From an uncultured Collinsella sp. (GTDB taxonomy: Bacteria > Actinomycetota > Coriobacteriia > Coriobacteriales > Coriobacteriaceae), in assembly GCA_900545555.1 (NCBI GenBank), contig UQZI01000038.1:1-18351 (forward strand): a DNA stretch of 18,351 nucleotides, given 5' to 3'. The notes beneath the pieces were generated by a model. That model saw only the letters and a list, made by a program, of their open reading frames with translations, searched no databases and had not been told where the DNA came from. The translations under genes were made by a program, and so were the position numbers. Below are positions 1 through 5,928 of this stretch, piece after piece. Positions within the stretch are counted from its first letter, which is position 1; each line of letters opens with the position of its first letter.

Positions 1-13
1 GCGCCGAATGCTC

Positions 14-35
14 GCCATCGAAATTTATCGATGGC
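14..35. promoter_or_regulatory. Perfect 8-bp dyad upstream of the Ppx/GppA gene
   Basis: GCCATCGA (14-21) and TCGATGGC (28-35) form a perfect inverted repeat around a 6-nt AT-rich loop. It ends about 30 bp before the start codon at 66. No T-tract follows, so an operator or a hairpin in the leader fits better than a terminator. It could also belong to the end of an upstream gene outside the window. Confidence 0.4.
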
Positions 36-65
36 CTATTTCAGACTGTAATGGGGGAGCCCGCA

Positions 66-1067
66 ATGACAAATTGCAAACGATATAAGGTGGCCGCGAT
101 TGACCTGGGAACGGTGTCGTCGCGACTGGTGTTGGCGCAGGTCGAGACCGGGGCGATCGTGGAATCGTCCAAGCATACCGAGATCACCGACTTGGGCGAG
201 GGCGTGGACGCGACGGGGCGCTTTTGCGAGGCGGCCGTTGAGCGCGTGCTCGCTGCGTGCCGCATGTTTGTGGGCGAAGCCCGTACCTTTGGGGCCGCGT
301 GCGTCTGCACCACCTGCACGAGTGCCGCGCGCGATGCGTCCAATGCCGCCCTGCTGTTGGACGGCCTGCGTGAGCTGGGGCTCGAACCGCAGGTGATTCC
401 GGGAGAGGTCGAGGCGCGCCTGACGTTTTTTGGCGTGGCACACGACTTTGCTGGCGAGCGCATCATCGTCGCCGATTCGGGCGGCGGATCCACGGAGCTC
501 GCGACGGGTGTGTACGCGCCGGAGCGCGGGGTCTTTGCGCTGGAGGGGACGCGCTCGCTGGACATTGGCTGCCGCCGCGTGACGGAGCGCTTCTTCTCTG
601 CGTTGCCGCCCGTGGATGGCGAGCTTTCAGCCGCTGCCGCGTGGGCGGGCGAGCAGTTCTCCGCCTATTTTGAGGGCCTGCCGAGCAATTTTGAGCGTGC
701 AGAGCGCCTGGTCGCGGTGGGCGGTACCGTCACCACGCTCGTGGCACTGGTCCACGAGCTGGAGCCGTACGACTCGAGCTTTGTGCACCTGCGTGAGCTT
801 TCGATGGAGCAGATTTCTGCCGCTATCGAGCGCATGTCCACGCTGGACGTGGAGAGCATTGCCGCGTTGCCAGGCGTGCAGCCCAAGCGCGCGGGCGTGA
901 TTCTGGCCGGCGCCGTGGTGATTCGCGAGCTCATGCGAGCCGGCGGCTACAAGACGCTCACCGTAAGCGAGAACAGCTTGCTCGCTGGCATGGCCGCCAC
1001 CATCAACGAGGTTCTCGACGGCGCGACCCCTACCATTGCCTGGACCCCCAGCCTGAGCGCCCTTTAA
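66..1067 (+). CDS. Ppx/GppA-family phosphatase (exopolyphosphatase or pppGpp phosphohydrolase type)
   Basis: The protein belongs to the sugar kinase/actin-like ATPase superfamily, whose Ppx/GppA members hydrolyse polyphosphate or the pppGpp 5'-phosphate in the cytoplasm. The N-terminus carries the phosphate-1 motif in the form AIDLGTVSSRL. ADSGGGSTELA near residue 140 is the phosphate-2 loop (usually D-x-GGGS-x-E). VAVGGTVTTL near residue 220 is the later glycine-rich motif. At 333 residues it is the short form, without the C-terminal HD-like domain of enterobacterial Ppx or GppA, as is usual in Actinobacteria. I start at ATG 66 because GGGGGAG (53-59) lies 6 nt upstream; an in-frame ATG at 51 would sit on top of that ribosome site. 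It is convergent with the ATPase gene. Which substrate it prefers cannot be read from sequence. Confidence 0.9.
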   Translation: MTNCKRYKVAAIDLGTVSSRLVLAQVETGAIVESSKHTEITDLGEGVDATGRFCEAAVERVLAACRMFVGEARTFGAACVCTTCTSAARDASNAALLLDGLRELGLEPQVIPGEVEARLTFFGVAHDFAGERIIVADSGGGSTELATGVYAPERGVFALEGTRSLDIGCRRVTERFFSALPPVDGELSAAAAWAGEQFSAYFEGLPSNFERAERLVAVGGTVTTLVALVHELEPYDSSFVHLRELSMEQISAAIERMSTLDVESIAALPGVQPKRAGVILAGAVVIRELMRAGGYKTLTVSENSLLAGMAATINEVLDGATPTIAWTPSLSAL

Positions 1068-1078
1068 CCGTCTCCCTC

Positions 1079-1149
1079 TGAGTTGCGGTGAAATGCGGAC
1101 TAAAATCGCCCTTTCGGGCCCCAAACAGTCCCTATTCCACCGCAACTCA
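1079..1149. repeat. 71-bp imperfect palindrome downstream of the phosphatase gene
   Basis: TGAGTTGCGGTG (1079-1090) is answered by CACCGCAACTCA (1138-1149). The arms continue inward for about 23 bp in total with three mismatches, ending in GGACT/AGTCC. A second small hairpin, GCCC-TTTC-GGGC (1108-1119), fills the centre. Transcribed RNA would fold into one long stem. There is no clean T-tract, so this looks like a dispersed palindromic element rather than an ordinary terminator. It may still end transcription from either convergent neighbour. Confidence 0.75.
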
Positions 1150-1152
1150 ACA

Positions 1153-1203
1153 GCCGGCACCTAGGGATGTTTCTTTTCTGTCGGCACCTGGGGACAGTCC
1201 TTG
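1153..1203 (+). repeat. 51-bp dispersed repeat, copy 1
   Basis: The unit begins GCCGGCACCTAGGGA and contains a second, degenerate half-unit beginning GTCGGCACCTGGGGAC, so it is itself two direct repeats of about 27 bp. A copy of equal length lies in the opposite orientation at 10255-10305. The sequence resembles short REP-type intergenic repeats with a GGGGAC core. It abuts the 71-bp palindrome with only 3 bp between. Confidence 0.7.
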
Positions 1204-1222
1204 TTGAGCGCCTCCGCAGCCT

Positions 1223-2524
1223 TTATGCCAGTTTGTCGATTTGCCCAATTTCCCAAAGCGGAATATTGACGAGCGTGCCCTCGTCTCTATATGCCGCCAG
1301 GGAGCTCCTCACGCAACGCTCGAGTTTGAATTTTTCGCAGGCTATTTTCAGACTCTTCGCTTTAAGGTTCTCTGCCGCCTTGACCTCAAGCGGGAGCACG
1401 GTTCCCGTATGGTCGATGGCAAAGTCGGTTTCGGCATTGCCAGAGGTAGAGGACCAATACACGGGAGTTTTGTCCTGGAGCAAAAGCTCCTGCGCGACGT
1501 ATTGTTCGGTCAGCGAACCTTTGAACTCGGTAAAAACAGCGGATCCGTTAAGAACGATGGCCGGAGAGAGACCGGAGAGTGCTCCGAGGATGCCGGTGTC
1601 GATGCAGAACAGTTTGAAGCCCGAGAGGTCTTCGTAGCTCGAGAGCGGTGTCTTTAGAGCGGAAACACGTGGCACCTTATGAACGATTCCGTAGTCCGTG
1701 AGCCACTGGAGGCTTTCCTCAAAATCGCGTGCGCGCGCTCCGGGGCGAAGGGCGCCATAGACAAACTTCTTGTTCTCCTTGGCAAGCTGGCCGGGAAGGG
1801 ATTTCCAAACCAACCTCATGCGCTCGACGATGCGGGCGGGTGCATGTTTGCCAAAATCGGATTCGTAAGCCTCGATGATTTGCTGCTGAAGCCTTCGGGC
1901 TTCAATGAAGTCGCGTGTCTCGGCGAAAGCGGAGACAACTTCGGGCATACCACCGACAACAAGGTATTCCTTGAGCAAGTGCACGAGCTTTTCGGTGACG
2001 TTTGCTAGAAGGTTCATGTCTGCGGCAAGGATGGCGTCGGCGAGCGGGTTGCCGTCGACGGCGCGAACGAACTCGGCAAACCCCATGGGACGCATGGTGA
2101 GCTGGTCGATTTTGCCGACGGGAAATGACTCGTTTTCGCGTCGGAGCGCGAGGCCCATATAGGAGCCGGCTGCGACGATATGGTATTCGGGCGCAAGCTC
2201 GTTGAAGTACTTGAGCGAGGTGATCCCGCGTGGCGCCTCTTGGATCTCGTCGAAGATGATGAGCGTGTCTGTCGGCGTTACGGTTTGGCCACGTAGGAGC
2301 TCTATCTGGGAGATGATGCGCTTGGGGTCGAGGTCCCCATCGAACAGCGAGCGTGTGCTCGGCTCGAGCATAAAGTCAAAACGAATGACGTTTCGATACT
2401 GCTGGCTTGCGAATTCGTTAAGAAGCCAAGTCTTTCCTGTCTGGCGGGCTCCCTTAAGCAAGAGAGGTTTGCGATTCGCCCTTGATTTCCAAGCAATAAG
2501 TTCACTCATAAGCTGTCGTTGCAT
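1223..2524 (-). CDS. AAA-type ATPase with DUF4143 region
   Basis: The protein of 433 residues has a Walker A motif GARQTGKT (residues 25-32), a Walker B motif LIIFDEIQ (88-95) and a sensor-like VAAGSYMG near 118-125. This is the AAA_14 plus DUF4143 architecture. The C-terminal part has NAETDFAI followed by LPLEVKAAE, the D...E-x-K pattern of a PD-(D/E)xK nuclease-like fold that is common in this family. The biological role of the family is not settled; members are frequent, patchily distributed accessory genes. I start at ATG 2522-2524, with GGGAGG 4 nt upstream; TTG at 2536 would overlap that site. The gene looks lower in GC than its neighbours (impression, not measured) and is bracketed by repeats, which suggests acquisition. 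It is convergent with the phosphatase gene. Confidence 0.9.
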   Translation of the reverse strand: MQRQLMSELIAWKSRANRKPLLLKGARQTGKTWLLNEFASQQYRNVIRFDFMLEPSTRSLFDGDLDPKRIISQIELLRGQTVTPTDTLIIFDEIQEAPRGITSLKYFNELAPEYHIVAAGSYMGLALRRENESFPVGKIDQLTMRPMGFAEFVRAVDGNPLADAILAADMNLLANVTEKLVHLLKEYLVVGGMPEVVSAFAETRDFIEARRLQQQIIEAYESDFGKHAPARIVERMRLVWKSLPGQLAKENKKFVYGALRPGARARDFEESLQWLTDYGIVHKVPRVSALKTPLSSYEDLSGFKLFCIDTGILGALSGLSPAIVLNGSAVFTEFKGSLTEQYVAQELLLQDKTPVYWSSTSGNAETDFAIDHTGTVLPLEVKAAENLKAKSLKIACEKFKLERCVRSSLAAYRDEGTLVNIPLWEIGQIDKLA

Positions 2525-2547
2525 ATTGCCTCCCAACCCTCTCGGCT

Positions 2548-2553
2548 AGTATA
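2548..2553 (-). promoter_or_regulatory. Possible -10 box for the DUF4143 ATPase gene
   Basis: TATACT on the minus strand lies 23 bp before the ATG. No good -35 is seen. At a 17-bp spacer the -35 position would fall at 2571-2576, inside the first copy of the 33-bp palindromic repeat, so those repeats could compete with polymerase. Confidence 0.35.
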
Positions 2554-2567
2554 AGGCCATTTGGGCG

Positions 2568-2660
2568 TTTCCATCGGAAAATGTGCGAGACAACCACGTT
2601 TTTCCATCGGAAAATGTGCGATATAACCACGTTTTTTCATCGAAAAATGTGTGAGGAAAC
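2568..2660. repeat. Three tandem 33-bp palindromic repeats (iteron-like)
   Basis: Three units repeat with exact 33-bp spacing; the shared core begins at 2571, 2604 and 2637. Each holds a short dyad: TTTCC-ATC-GGAAA in unit 1, TTTTCC-ATC-GGAAAA in unit 2 and TTTTTC-ATC-GAAAAA in unit 3. In unit 3 one C-G pair is replaced by T-A on both sides, so symmetry is kept although the sequence changed. Units 1 and 2 also share ATGTGCGA and AACCACG. The array lies 44 bp upstream of the DUF4143 ATPase start and looks like a set of protein-binding sites. Confidence 0.85.
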
Positions 2661-2725
2661 TCATTGGGTGAGTGGAAAAAAGTAGTCAAAAAAGCCCCGT
2701 CCCAAATTAGCTGTCCTGCAGTTGA

Positions 2726-2801
2726 CGGCATCTAAAAGAAACGGGACCGCATCCCAAAGGGATACGGGCCCGTAAACAATACGTGGTAGGGGCGGTGGGA
2801 C
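2726..2801 (-). repeat. Second copy of tRNA-Leu 3' end plus terminator (direct repeat A)
   Basis: These 76 bp match 2922-2997 without any gap, at about 79% identity by eye, exactly 196 bp away. The last 18 bp (2784-2801, TGGTAGGGGCGGTGGGAC) are identical to the 3' end of the tRNA-Leu gene including CCA. The rest is a stem-loop in minus-strand sense: ACGGGCCCGTATCCC, loop TTT, then the complementary arm, followed by TTTCTTTT, a classic intrinsic terminator. The arrangement is a truncated tRNA 3' end plus its terminator, as left by a tandem duplication or by integration at a tRNA end. Confidence 0.75.
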
Positions 2802-2921
2802 GTCCGCGTATTTGCTGCGCAAATCCGCACCGGCTTCGGCCGCCTGCCGGCGCCCTCGCCGGCTCGCTGCGGACGCTGCGCGTCCGCTTGACGCTCGCCC
2901 CCTCGCGGGTTCGAGCCCCAC
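2802..2921. other. Highly structured GC-rich spacer between the two tRNA-end repeats
   Basis: Three perfect hairpins follow one another: ATTTGC-TGC-GCAAAT (2810-2824), GCCGGCG-CCCT-CGCCGGC (2846-2863) and GCGGACG-CTGCG-CGTCCGC (2869-2887). Then comes a T-arm-like stretch on the plus strand, GCGGG-TTCGAGC-CCCAC (2905-2921), leading to GGCGTCCA at 2930. No matching 5' half of a tRNA is present, so this is a tRNA-like remnant at most. Several frames are open but none has a convincing start or protein-like composition. It may be a small structured RNA or a palindromic repeat element. Confidence 0.5.
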
Positions 2922-2925
2922 CGGC

Positions 2926-2970
2926 GTCCAAAAGAAACGGGCCCGCATCCCCGGGGGACACGAGCTCGTA
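2926..2970 (-). terminator. Intrinsic terminator of tRNA-Leu
   Basis: On the minus strand, just after the tRNA, arm ACGAGCTCGTGTCCCC (from 2970 leftward) pairs with GGGGATGCGGGCCCGT using several G-U pairs, and is followed by TTTCTTTT. The stem is about 16 bp with a one-base apex as written, so the top pairs must open to form a loop. It is the intact partner of the copy at 2726-2783. Confidence 0.75.
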
Positions 2971-2979
2971 AAAGCCAAA

Positions 2980-3064
2980 TGGTAGGGGCGGTGGGACTCG
3001 AACCCACAATCCTTGCGGCGAGAGATTTTAAGTCTCCTGCGTATGCCAATTCCGCCACGCCCCC
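2980..3064 (-). tRNA. tRNA-Leu (anticodon UAA)
   Basis: The minus strand begins GGGGGCGTGGCGGAATTGGC and ends CGCCCCTA plus an encoded CCA (2980-2982). The acceptor stem GGGGGCG pairs with CGCCCCT, with one G-U at the first pair. The anticodon stem-loop GAGACTTAAAATCTC carries TAA. The T-arm is GTGGG-TTCGAGT-CCCAC. The long variable arm between anticodon and T stems marks a class II tRNA, and with 85 nt and this anticodon it is leucine. It reads UUA and probably UUG codons. Confidence 0.95.
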
Positions 3065-3075
3065 GTGAGACTAGA

Positions 3076-3084
3076 AGTCTAGCA
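3076..3084 (-). promoter_or_regulatory. Extended -10 promoter for tRNA-Leu
   Basis: TGCTAGACT on the minus strand has the extended -10 form TG-N-TAGACT. The hexamer ends 11 nt before the mature tRNA 5' end at 3064, which would leave a leader of about 5 nt. No good -35 is visible, as is common for extended -10 promoters. CTAGA-AG-TCTAG here is also a 5-bp dyad. Confidence 0.4.
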
Positions 3085-3095
3085 CAAGCCGTCCG

Positions 3096-3719
3096 TTACG
3101 CGTTGACGGCCATCGAGTGTTGGCCCGACTTCTCCAGGAACTCCTGGAACTTGGCTTCGTCGCCCTTGTTTTGGTACTGCAGGGCCAGCAGGTACTCCAG
3201 GCGGCAGCGCTTGACCGGGTCGTCGCCGACATCCTCGAGCATGCGCTCCAGCTCGGGAATGTCGTTGTGGCGCTTCAAGATCATCGTGTCGTACATCAGC
3301 TGGCACTCGTGCGCAACTGCCTCGGCCTGGCCGCCCTCAAAGCCCTTGATCTCGTGCAGCAACTCCTTGGACTTTTTGCGGTCCTCCTGGCCAACGTAGT
3401 AGTTAAAGGCCTTAATGACCAGGTCGACGCGCTGCATCTTGGGCAGGTTGAGTCCCAGCAGCAGGTCGAACATCTCGCTGGCGCGCTTGTGGTCCTCGCG
3501 CAGCAGATAGGAGTTCAGGCGCAGGTAGTCGCGGTTGTAGCGCGGGTACAGCATGCTGGTGAGTTTGCCGTCGAGCAAGCGATCGAACTCGTCCCACTGC
3601 TTAGCGGCCATGAGCTGCTGCAGGCGTTTAAACGTGGTGCGTTTTTTGACGCTAAAGAACACCGACACGGCGATACAGATGATAACGACGGCGGTCCAGA
3701 GTGTGCGGGAATCGGGCAT
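3096..3719 (-). CDS. Membrane-anchored helical-repeat (TPR-like) protein of unknown function
   Basis: The protein has 207 residues. An N-terminal membrane segment (about residues 7-24, WTAVVIICIAVSVFF) is followed at once by KKR, so the body should be cytoplasmic. The rest is all-helical in appearance, with repeated pairs such as W-D-E-F-D-R-L-L, A-S-E-M-F-D-L-L-L and L-A-L-Q-Y-Q-N-K-G-D-E-A-K-F, the spacing seen in TPR-like scaffolds. No catalytic motif is seen. The start ATG at 3717-3719 has AAGGACC about 6 nt upstream. It is transcribed toward the tRNA-Leu gene with 31 bp between. I do not recognise a named family. Confidence 0.8.
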   Translation of the reverse strand: MPDSRTLWTAVVIICIAVSVFFSVKKRTTFKRLQQLMAAKQWDEFDRLLDGKLTSMLYPRYNRDYLRLNSYLLREDHKRASEMFDLLLGLNLPKMQRVDLVIKAFNYYVGQEDRKKSKELLHEIKGFEGGQAEAVAHECQLMYDTMILKRHNDIPELERMLEDVGDDPVKRCRLEYLLALQYQNKGDEAKFQEFLEKSGQHSMAVNA

Positions 3720-3774
3720 ATTAGGGTCCTTAGTCGCTCATAAAGCGAGCGGTATGACAACACGTACTAGATGT

Positions 3775-3780
3775 ATTATA
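3775..3780 (-). promoter_or_regulatory. Perfect -10 box (TATAAT) for the TPR-like protein gene
   Basis: TATAAT on the minus strand lies 55 bp upstream of the ATG. The -35 position has no clear TTGACA match. Transcription would start near 3768 and give a leader of about 50 nt. Confidence 0.4.
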
Positions 3781-3842
3781 CGCAGCGCGCAAGCAAACTG
3801 GCATAAAAGCTCATCGAGGCTAAGTGCCATCGCTCGCTGCGG

Positions 3843-3848
3843 TACACT
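3843..3848 (+). promoter_or_regulatory. Weak -10-like box for the IIB/VOC pair
   Basis: TACACT lies 34 bp before the IIB start and would give a leader of about 28 nt containing the ribosome site. No -35 match is seen at 16-18 bp. Confidence 0.25.
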
Positions 3849-3882
3849 TACCTAAAGTAAACCATGAAGGGAGACATTACCT

Positions 3883-4170
3883 ATGAAGAAGATCGTTTTG
3901 GCTTGTGGTGCTGGCGCTGCTACTTCCACGCTCGTTGCCCAGAAGGTCGCCACCATGCTCGATGCCAACGGTTATGCCGGCAAGTATGAGATCGTGCAGT
4001 GCGCCATCTCCGAGGCCAAGGATTACTGCGACGAGGGCGCTGACCTGCTGATCGCCACCACCGTTGCCCCCGAGGGCCTCACCTGCCCGTACGTGAGTGG
4101 CGTGCCCTTCATGACCGGCATGAACCGCGTCGCTGCCGAGAAGGCCGTCCTCGACGTCATGGCTCAGTAG
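3883..4170 (+). CDS. PTS sugar transporter subunit IIB (galactitol/lactose-type fold), orphan
   Basis: The protein of 95 residues starts MKKIVLACGAGAATST. Cys8 sits in the loop after the first strand, followed by G-A-G-x-x-T-S-T, which is the phosphocysteine loop of GatB-like IIB domains. Such a domain takes phosphate from an EIIA and passes it to a sugar held by a membrane EIIC. The length is normal for a free IIB. AAGGGAGA lies 8-10 nt before the ATG. No EIIA or EIIC is next to it; the only partner is the VOC protein 11 bp downstream. It may serve a permease encoded elsewhere or have become regulatory. Confidence 0.85.
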   Translation: MKKIVLACGAGAATSTLVAQKVATMLDANGYAGKYEIVQCAISEAKDYCDEGADLLIATTVAPEGLTCPYVSGVPFMTGMNRVAAEKAVLDVMAQ

Positions 4171-4181
4171 GCGCTGTCTGT

Positions 4182-4556
4182 ATGAGTGAGCAGAACGCCA
4201 ACCCGGTCGAGCTTTTTGGCATGCGCGTCGCCCATGTGGGCATCAACGCCACCGACCCGGCAGACGCCCTGGAGATCGCGGAGTTGTTCTCGACGATGAT
4301 GGGCCTGCCCGTCATCGAGACCCCCGTTTCGTACTTTAACGATTCGCTGGTCGAGATCATGAAGCAGAACGGTCGTGGCGCCAAGGGCCACATCGGCTTT
4401 GCCGTCAATGACATCGATGCGGCAGAGAAGTGGTTTGCCGAGCGCGGACTCGAGGTCAACGAGGAGTCGCGCGTGCTGCTGCCCGATGGCGGCACCAAGC
4501 TCGTGTACTTTAAGCGCGAGTTCGCCGGCTTCGCCGTGCACCTGTGCCGCGAGTAG
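4182..4556 (+). CDS. VOC-superfamily (glyoxalase/dioxygenase-fold) protein
   Basis: The protein of 124 residues has the beta-alpha-beta-beta-beta pattern of the vicinal oxygen chelate fold: VAHVGINATDPADALEIAEL near the start, GHIGFAVNDIDAAEKWFAERG in the middle and KLVYFKREFAGFAVHLCRE at the end. His in VAHVGI, His in GHIGF and Glu in the C-terminal strand are candidate metal ligands. The reaction cannot be told; relatives include glyoxalase I, epimerases and antibiotic-binding proteins. Only 11 bp separate it from the IIB gene and no promoter lies between, so the two are almost certainly co-transcribed. The ribosome site is weak (GGCGCT). Confidence 0.8.
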   Translation: MSEQNANPVELFGMRVAHVGINATDPADALEIAELFSTMMGLPVIETPVSYFNDSLVEIMKQNGRGAKGHIGFAVNDIDAAEKWFAERGLEVNEESRVLLPDGGTKLVYFKREFAGFAVHLCRE

Positions 4557-4580
4557 CGCACAAGCTGCTTTAGTTAGCAA

Positions 4581-4619
4581 AAAGGGATAGGGCCGCATGG
4601 CCTTATCCCTTTATTTATG
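4581..4619. terminator. Bidirectional intrinsic terminator between the VOC and histidine kinase genes
   Basis: AAAGGGATAGGGCC (4581-4594), loop GCAT, then GGCCTTATCCCTTT (4599-4612) make a 14-bp stem with one G-U pair. On the plus strand TTTATTTAT follows; on the minus strand TTTTTGC follows. It can end both convergent operons. Confidence 0.85.
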
Positions 4620-4632
4620 CCGAGGGGTATCC

Positions 4633-5928
4633 CTACCGCGGCAGGCGAATCGTAAAGCGGCTGCCGACCCCTTCGACCGAGGTCACACCGATGACACCGC
4701 CATGGCCATCGACGATCCACTTGGCAATGGCAAGCCCCAGACCCGAGCCCTGCGCGCCGACATCGCGTGCGTTGTCGGCGCGGTAGAACCGTTCAAACGC
4801 ATGAGCTGCGGATTCCTGGTTCATGCCGATACCCTCGTCCTCAACGCTTATGTCGATCGTGCCCATGCCCGCATCGGGCGTTATGCCAAACGTGACGGTC
4901 GTTCCCGCATCCGAGTACTTGGCGGCATTCTGTACGATCACGCGCAGAGCCTGCTTTACAAGCGCCACGTCGACGGACGCATCGCAACGCGGGTCGCTGA
5001 CAAGCGCAGCGTCAAAGGCCAGTCGATACGTGTGCTCGGTATCGATCATCTGTGACTCCTCGCATACCTCGCTGACCAGTGCGGCCAGGTTGGTATTCGC
5101 GCGCCGCAGGACCGTGCGTCCGGCATCGCCGCGCGCCAAAAACAGCAGCTGCTCCACGAGCTCCTGCATGTGCTCGCTTTCGGCCTTGAGCGAGGCGATG
5201 GACTCTGCCAGTACGTCCGGGTCGTTTTTACCCCAGCGGTCGAGCATGTTCACGTAGCCCTGAATCACCGCGATGGGCGTGCGCAGCTCGTGGCTCGCAT
5301 CGTTGACAAAGCGCATCTGCTGCAGCTTGGCCTCTTGCATCTGGCGCAGCAGGCGGTTGAGTGCGACCTCGATGCTTGCCAGGTCGGCGTCGCCGGTGGT
5401 GACGCTCGGCGAGTCGACGCTTGCGCGCTCGATGGCCTGCTCCAGCGTTTCCATCTTGCCGCCGGAGAGCTGCATGCGGCCGAGTTCGTCCACGCGCAGG
5501 GCCAGATCGTTGAGCGGCGCCATGGTGCGGCGCACGCGGCGGGCGCCGCCGAGCATGTTGAGCACGCTGATGACCTGCCAACCCACAACGACAAGGTAGA
5601 GAGGCCATAGCGTGACGAGGTCCTGCGCGAGGGGGAAAGTCTTGGTGGTACGCGCAAGCTCGACGGTATAGGTGAGCGTTGTCAGGTCCCAGCCGCGCGC
5701 GGGCGTCAGCGACATGCCGTGAACGGTGGTGCTGGGGATCCAGCCTGCGGTAAACGCGCTGTCGGGCAGCGTTTGGTTGTATCCATAGACGAGGATCGCC
5801 GCCGCAATCACCATCAGCAGCAGATCGAGCCAGACGTAGCTCATCAAGCGGCGCCACATATAGCTCCAGTTGATGGCACGGGCGATGGAGGTGACGCGCT
5901 TGGCCTCGGCGTTACGCGCGGCAGACAT
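4633..5928 (-). CDS. Sensor histidine kinase (two membrane segments, HisKA/HATPase_c)
   Basis: The protein of 431 residues has membrane segments at about 31-49 and 105-125, with a loop of about 55 residues outside the cell as likely sensor. A HAMP-like linker follows. The H-box is NDASHELRTPIAVIQ with His213 as phosphoacceptor. The N-box has Asn334 (VIVQNAAKYSD), the G1 box is DEGIGM (Asp364), the F-box FERFY and the G2 box GSGLGLA. All parts needed for activity are there. I start at ATG 5926-5928, preceded by GGGGTGGG and overlapping the regulator's end by 17 bp; the same frame runs open farther upstream only because of codon bias inside the regulator gene. It is the last gene of the operon and should phosphorylate the regulator encoded just before it. 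Confidence 0.9.
   Translation of the reverse strand: MSAARNAEAKRVTSIARAINWSYMWRRLMSYVWLDLLLMVIAAAILVYGYNQTLPDSAFTAGWIPSTTVHGMSLTPARGWDLTTLTYTVELARTTKTFPLAQDLVTLWPLYLVVVGWQVISVLNMLGGARRVRRTMAPLNDLALRVDELGRMQLSGGKMETLEQAIERASVDSPSVTTGDADLASIEVALNRLLRQMQEAKLQQMRFVNDASHELRTPIAVIQGYVNMLDRWGKNDPDVLAESIASLKAESEHMQELVEQLLFLARGDAGRTVLRRANTNLAALVSEVCEESQMIDTEHTYRLAFDAALVSDPRCDASVDVALVKQALRVIVQNAAKYSDAGTTVTFGITPDAGMGTIDISVEDEGIGMNQESAAHAFERFYRADNARDVGAQGSGLGLAIAKWIVDGHGGVIGVTSVEGVGSRFTIRLPR

Noticed and set aside
2568..2660. CRISPR array
   Set aside because: Only three units at 33 bp with no distinct spacers; the whole period is repeated.
2905..2930. A second tRNA gene on the plus strand
   Set aside because: Only a T-arm and a CCA-like end exist, with a mismatch in the stem. 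No acceptor 5' strand, D-arm or anticodon arm lies upstream.
2661..3058. Small proteins across the tRNA-Leu and repeat region
   Set aside because: They would read through a tRNA gene and terminators, and their composition is that of GC-rich non-coding DNA.
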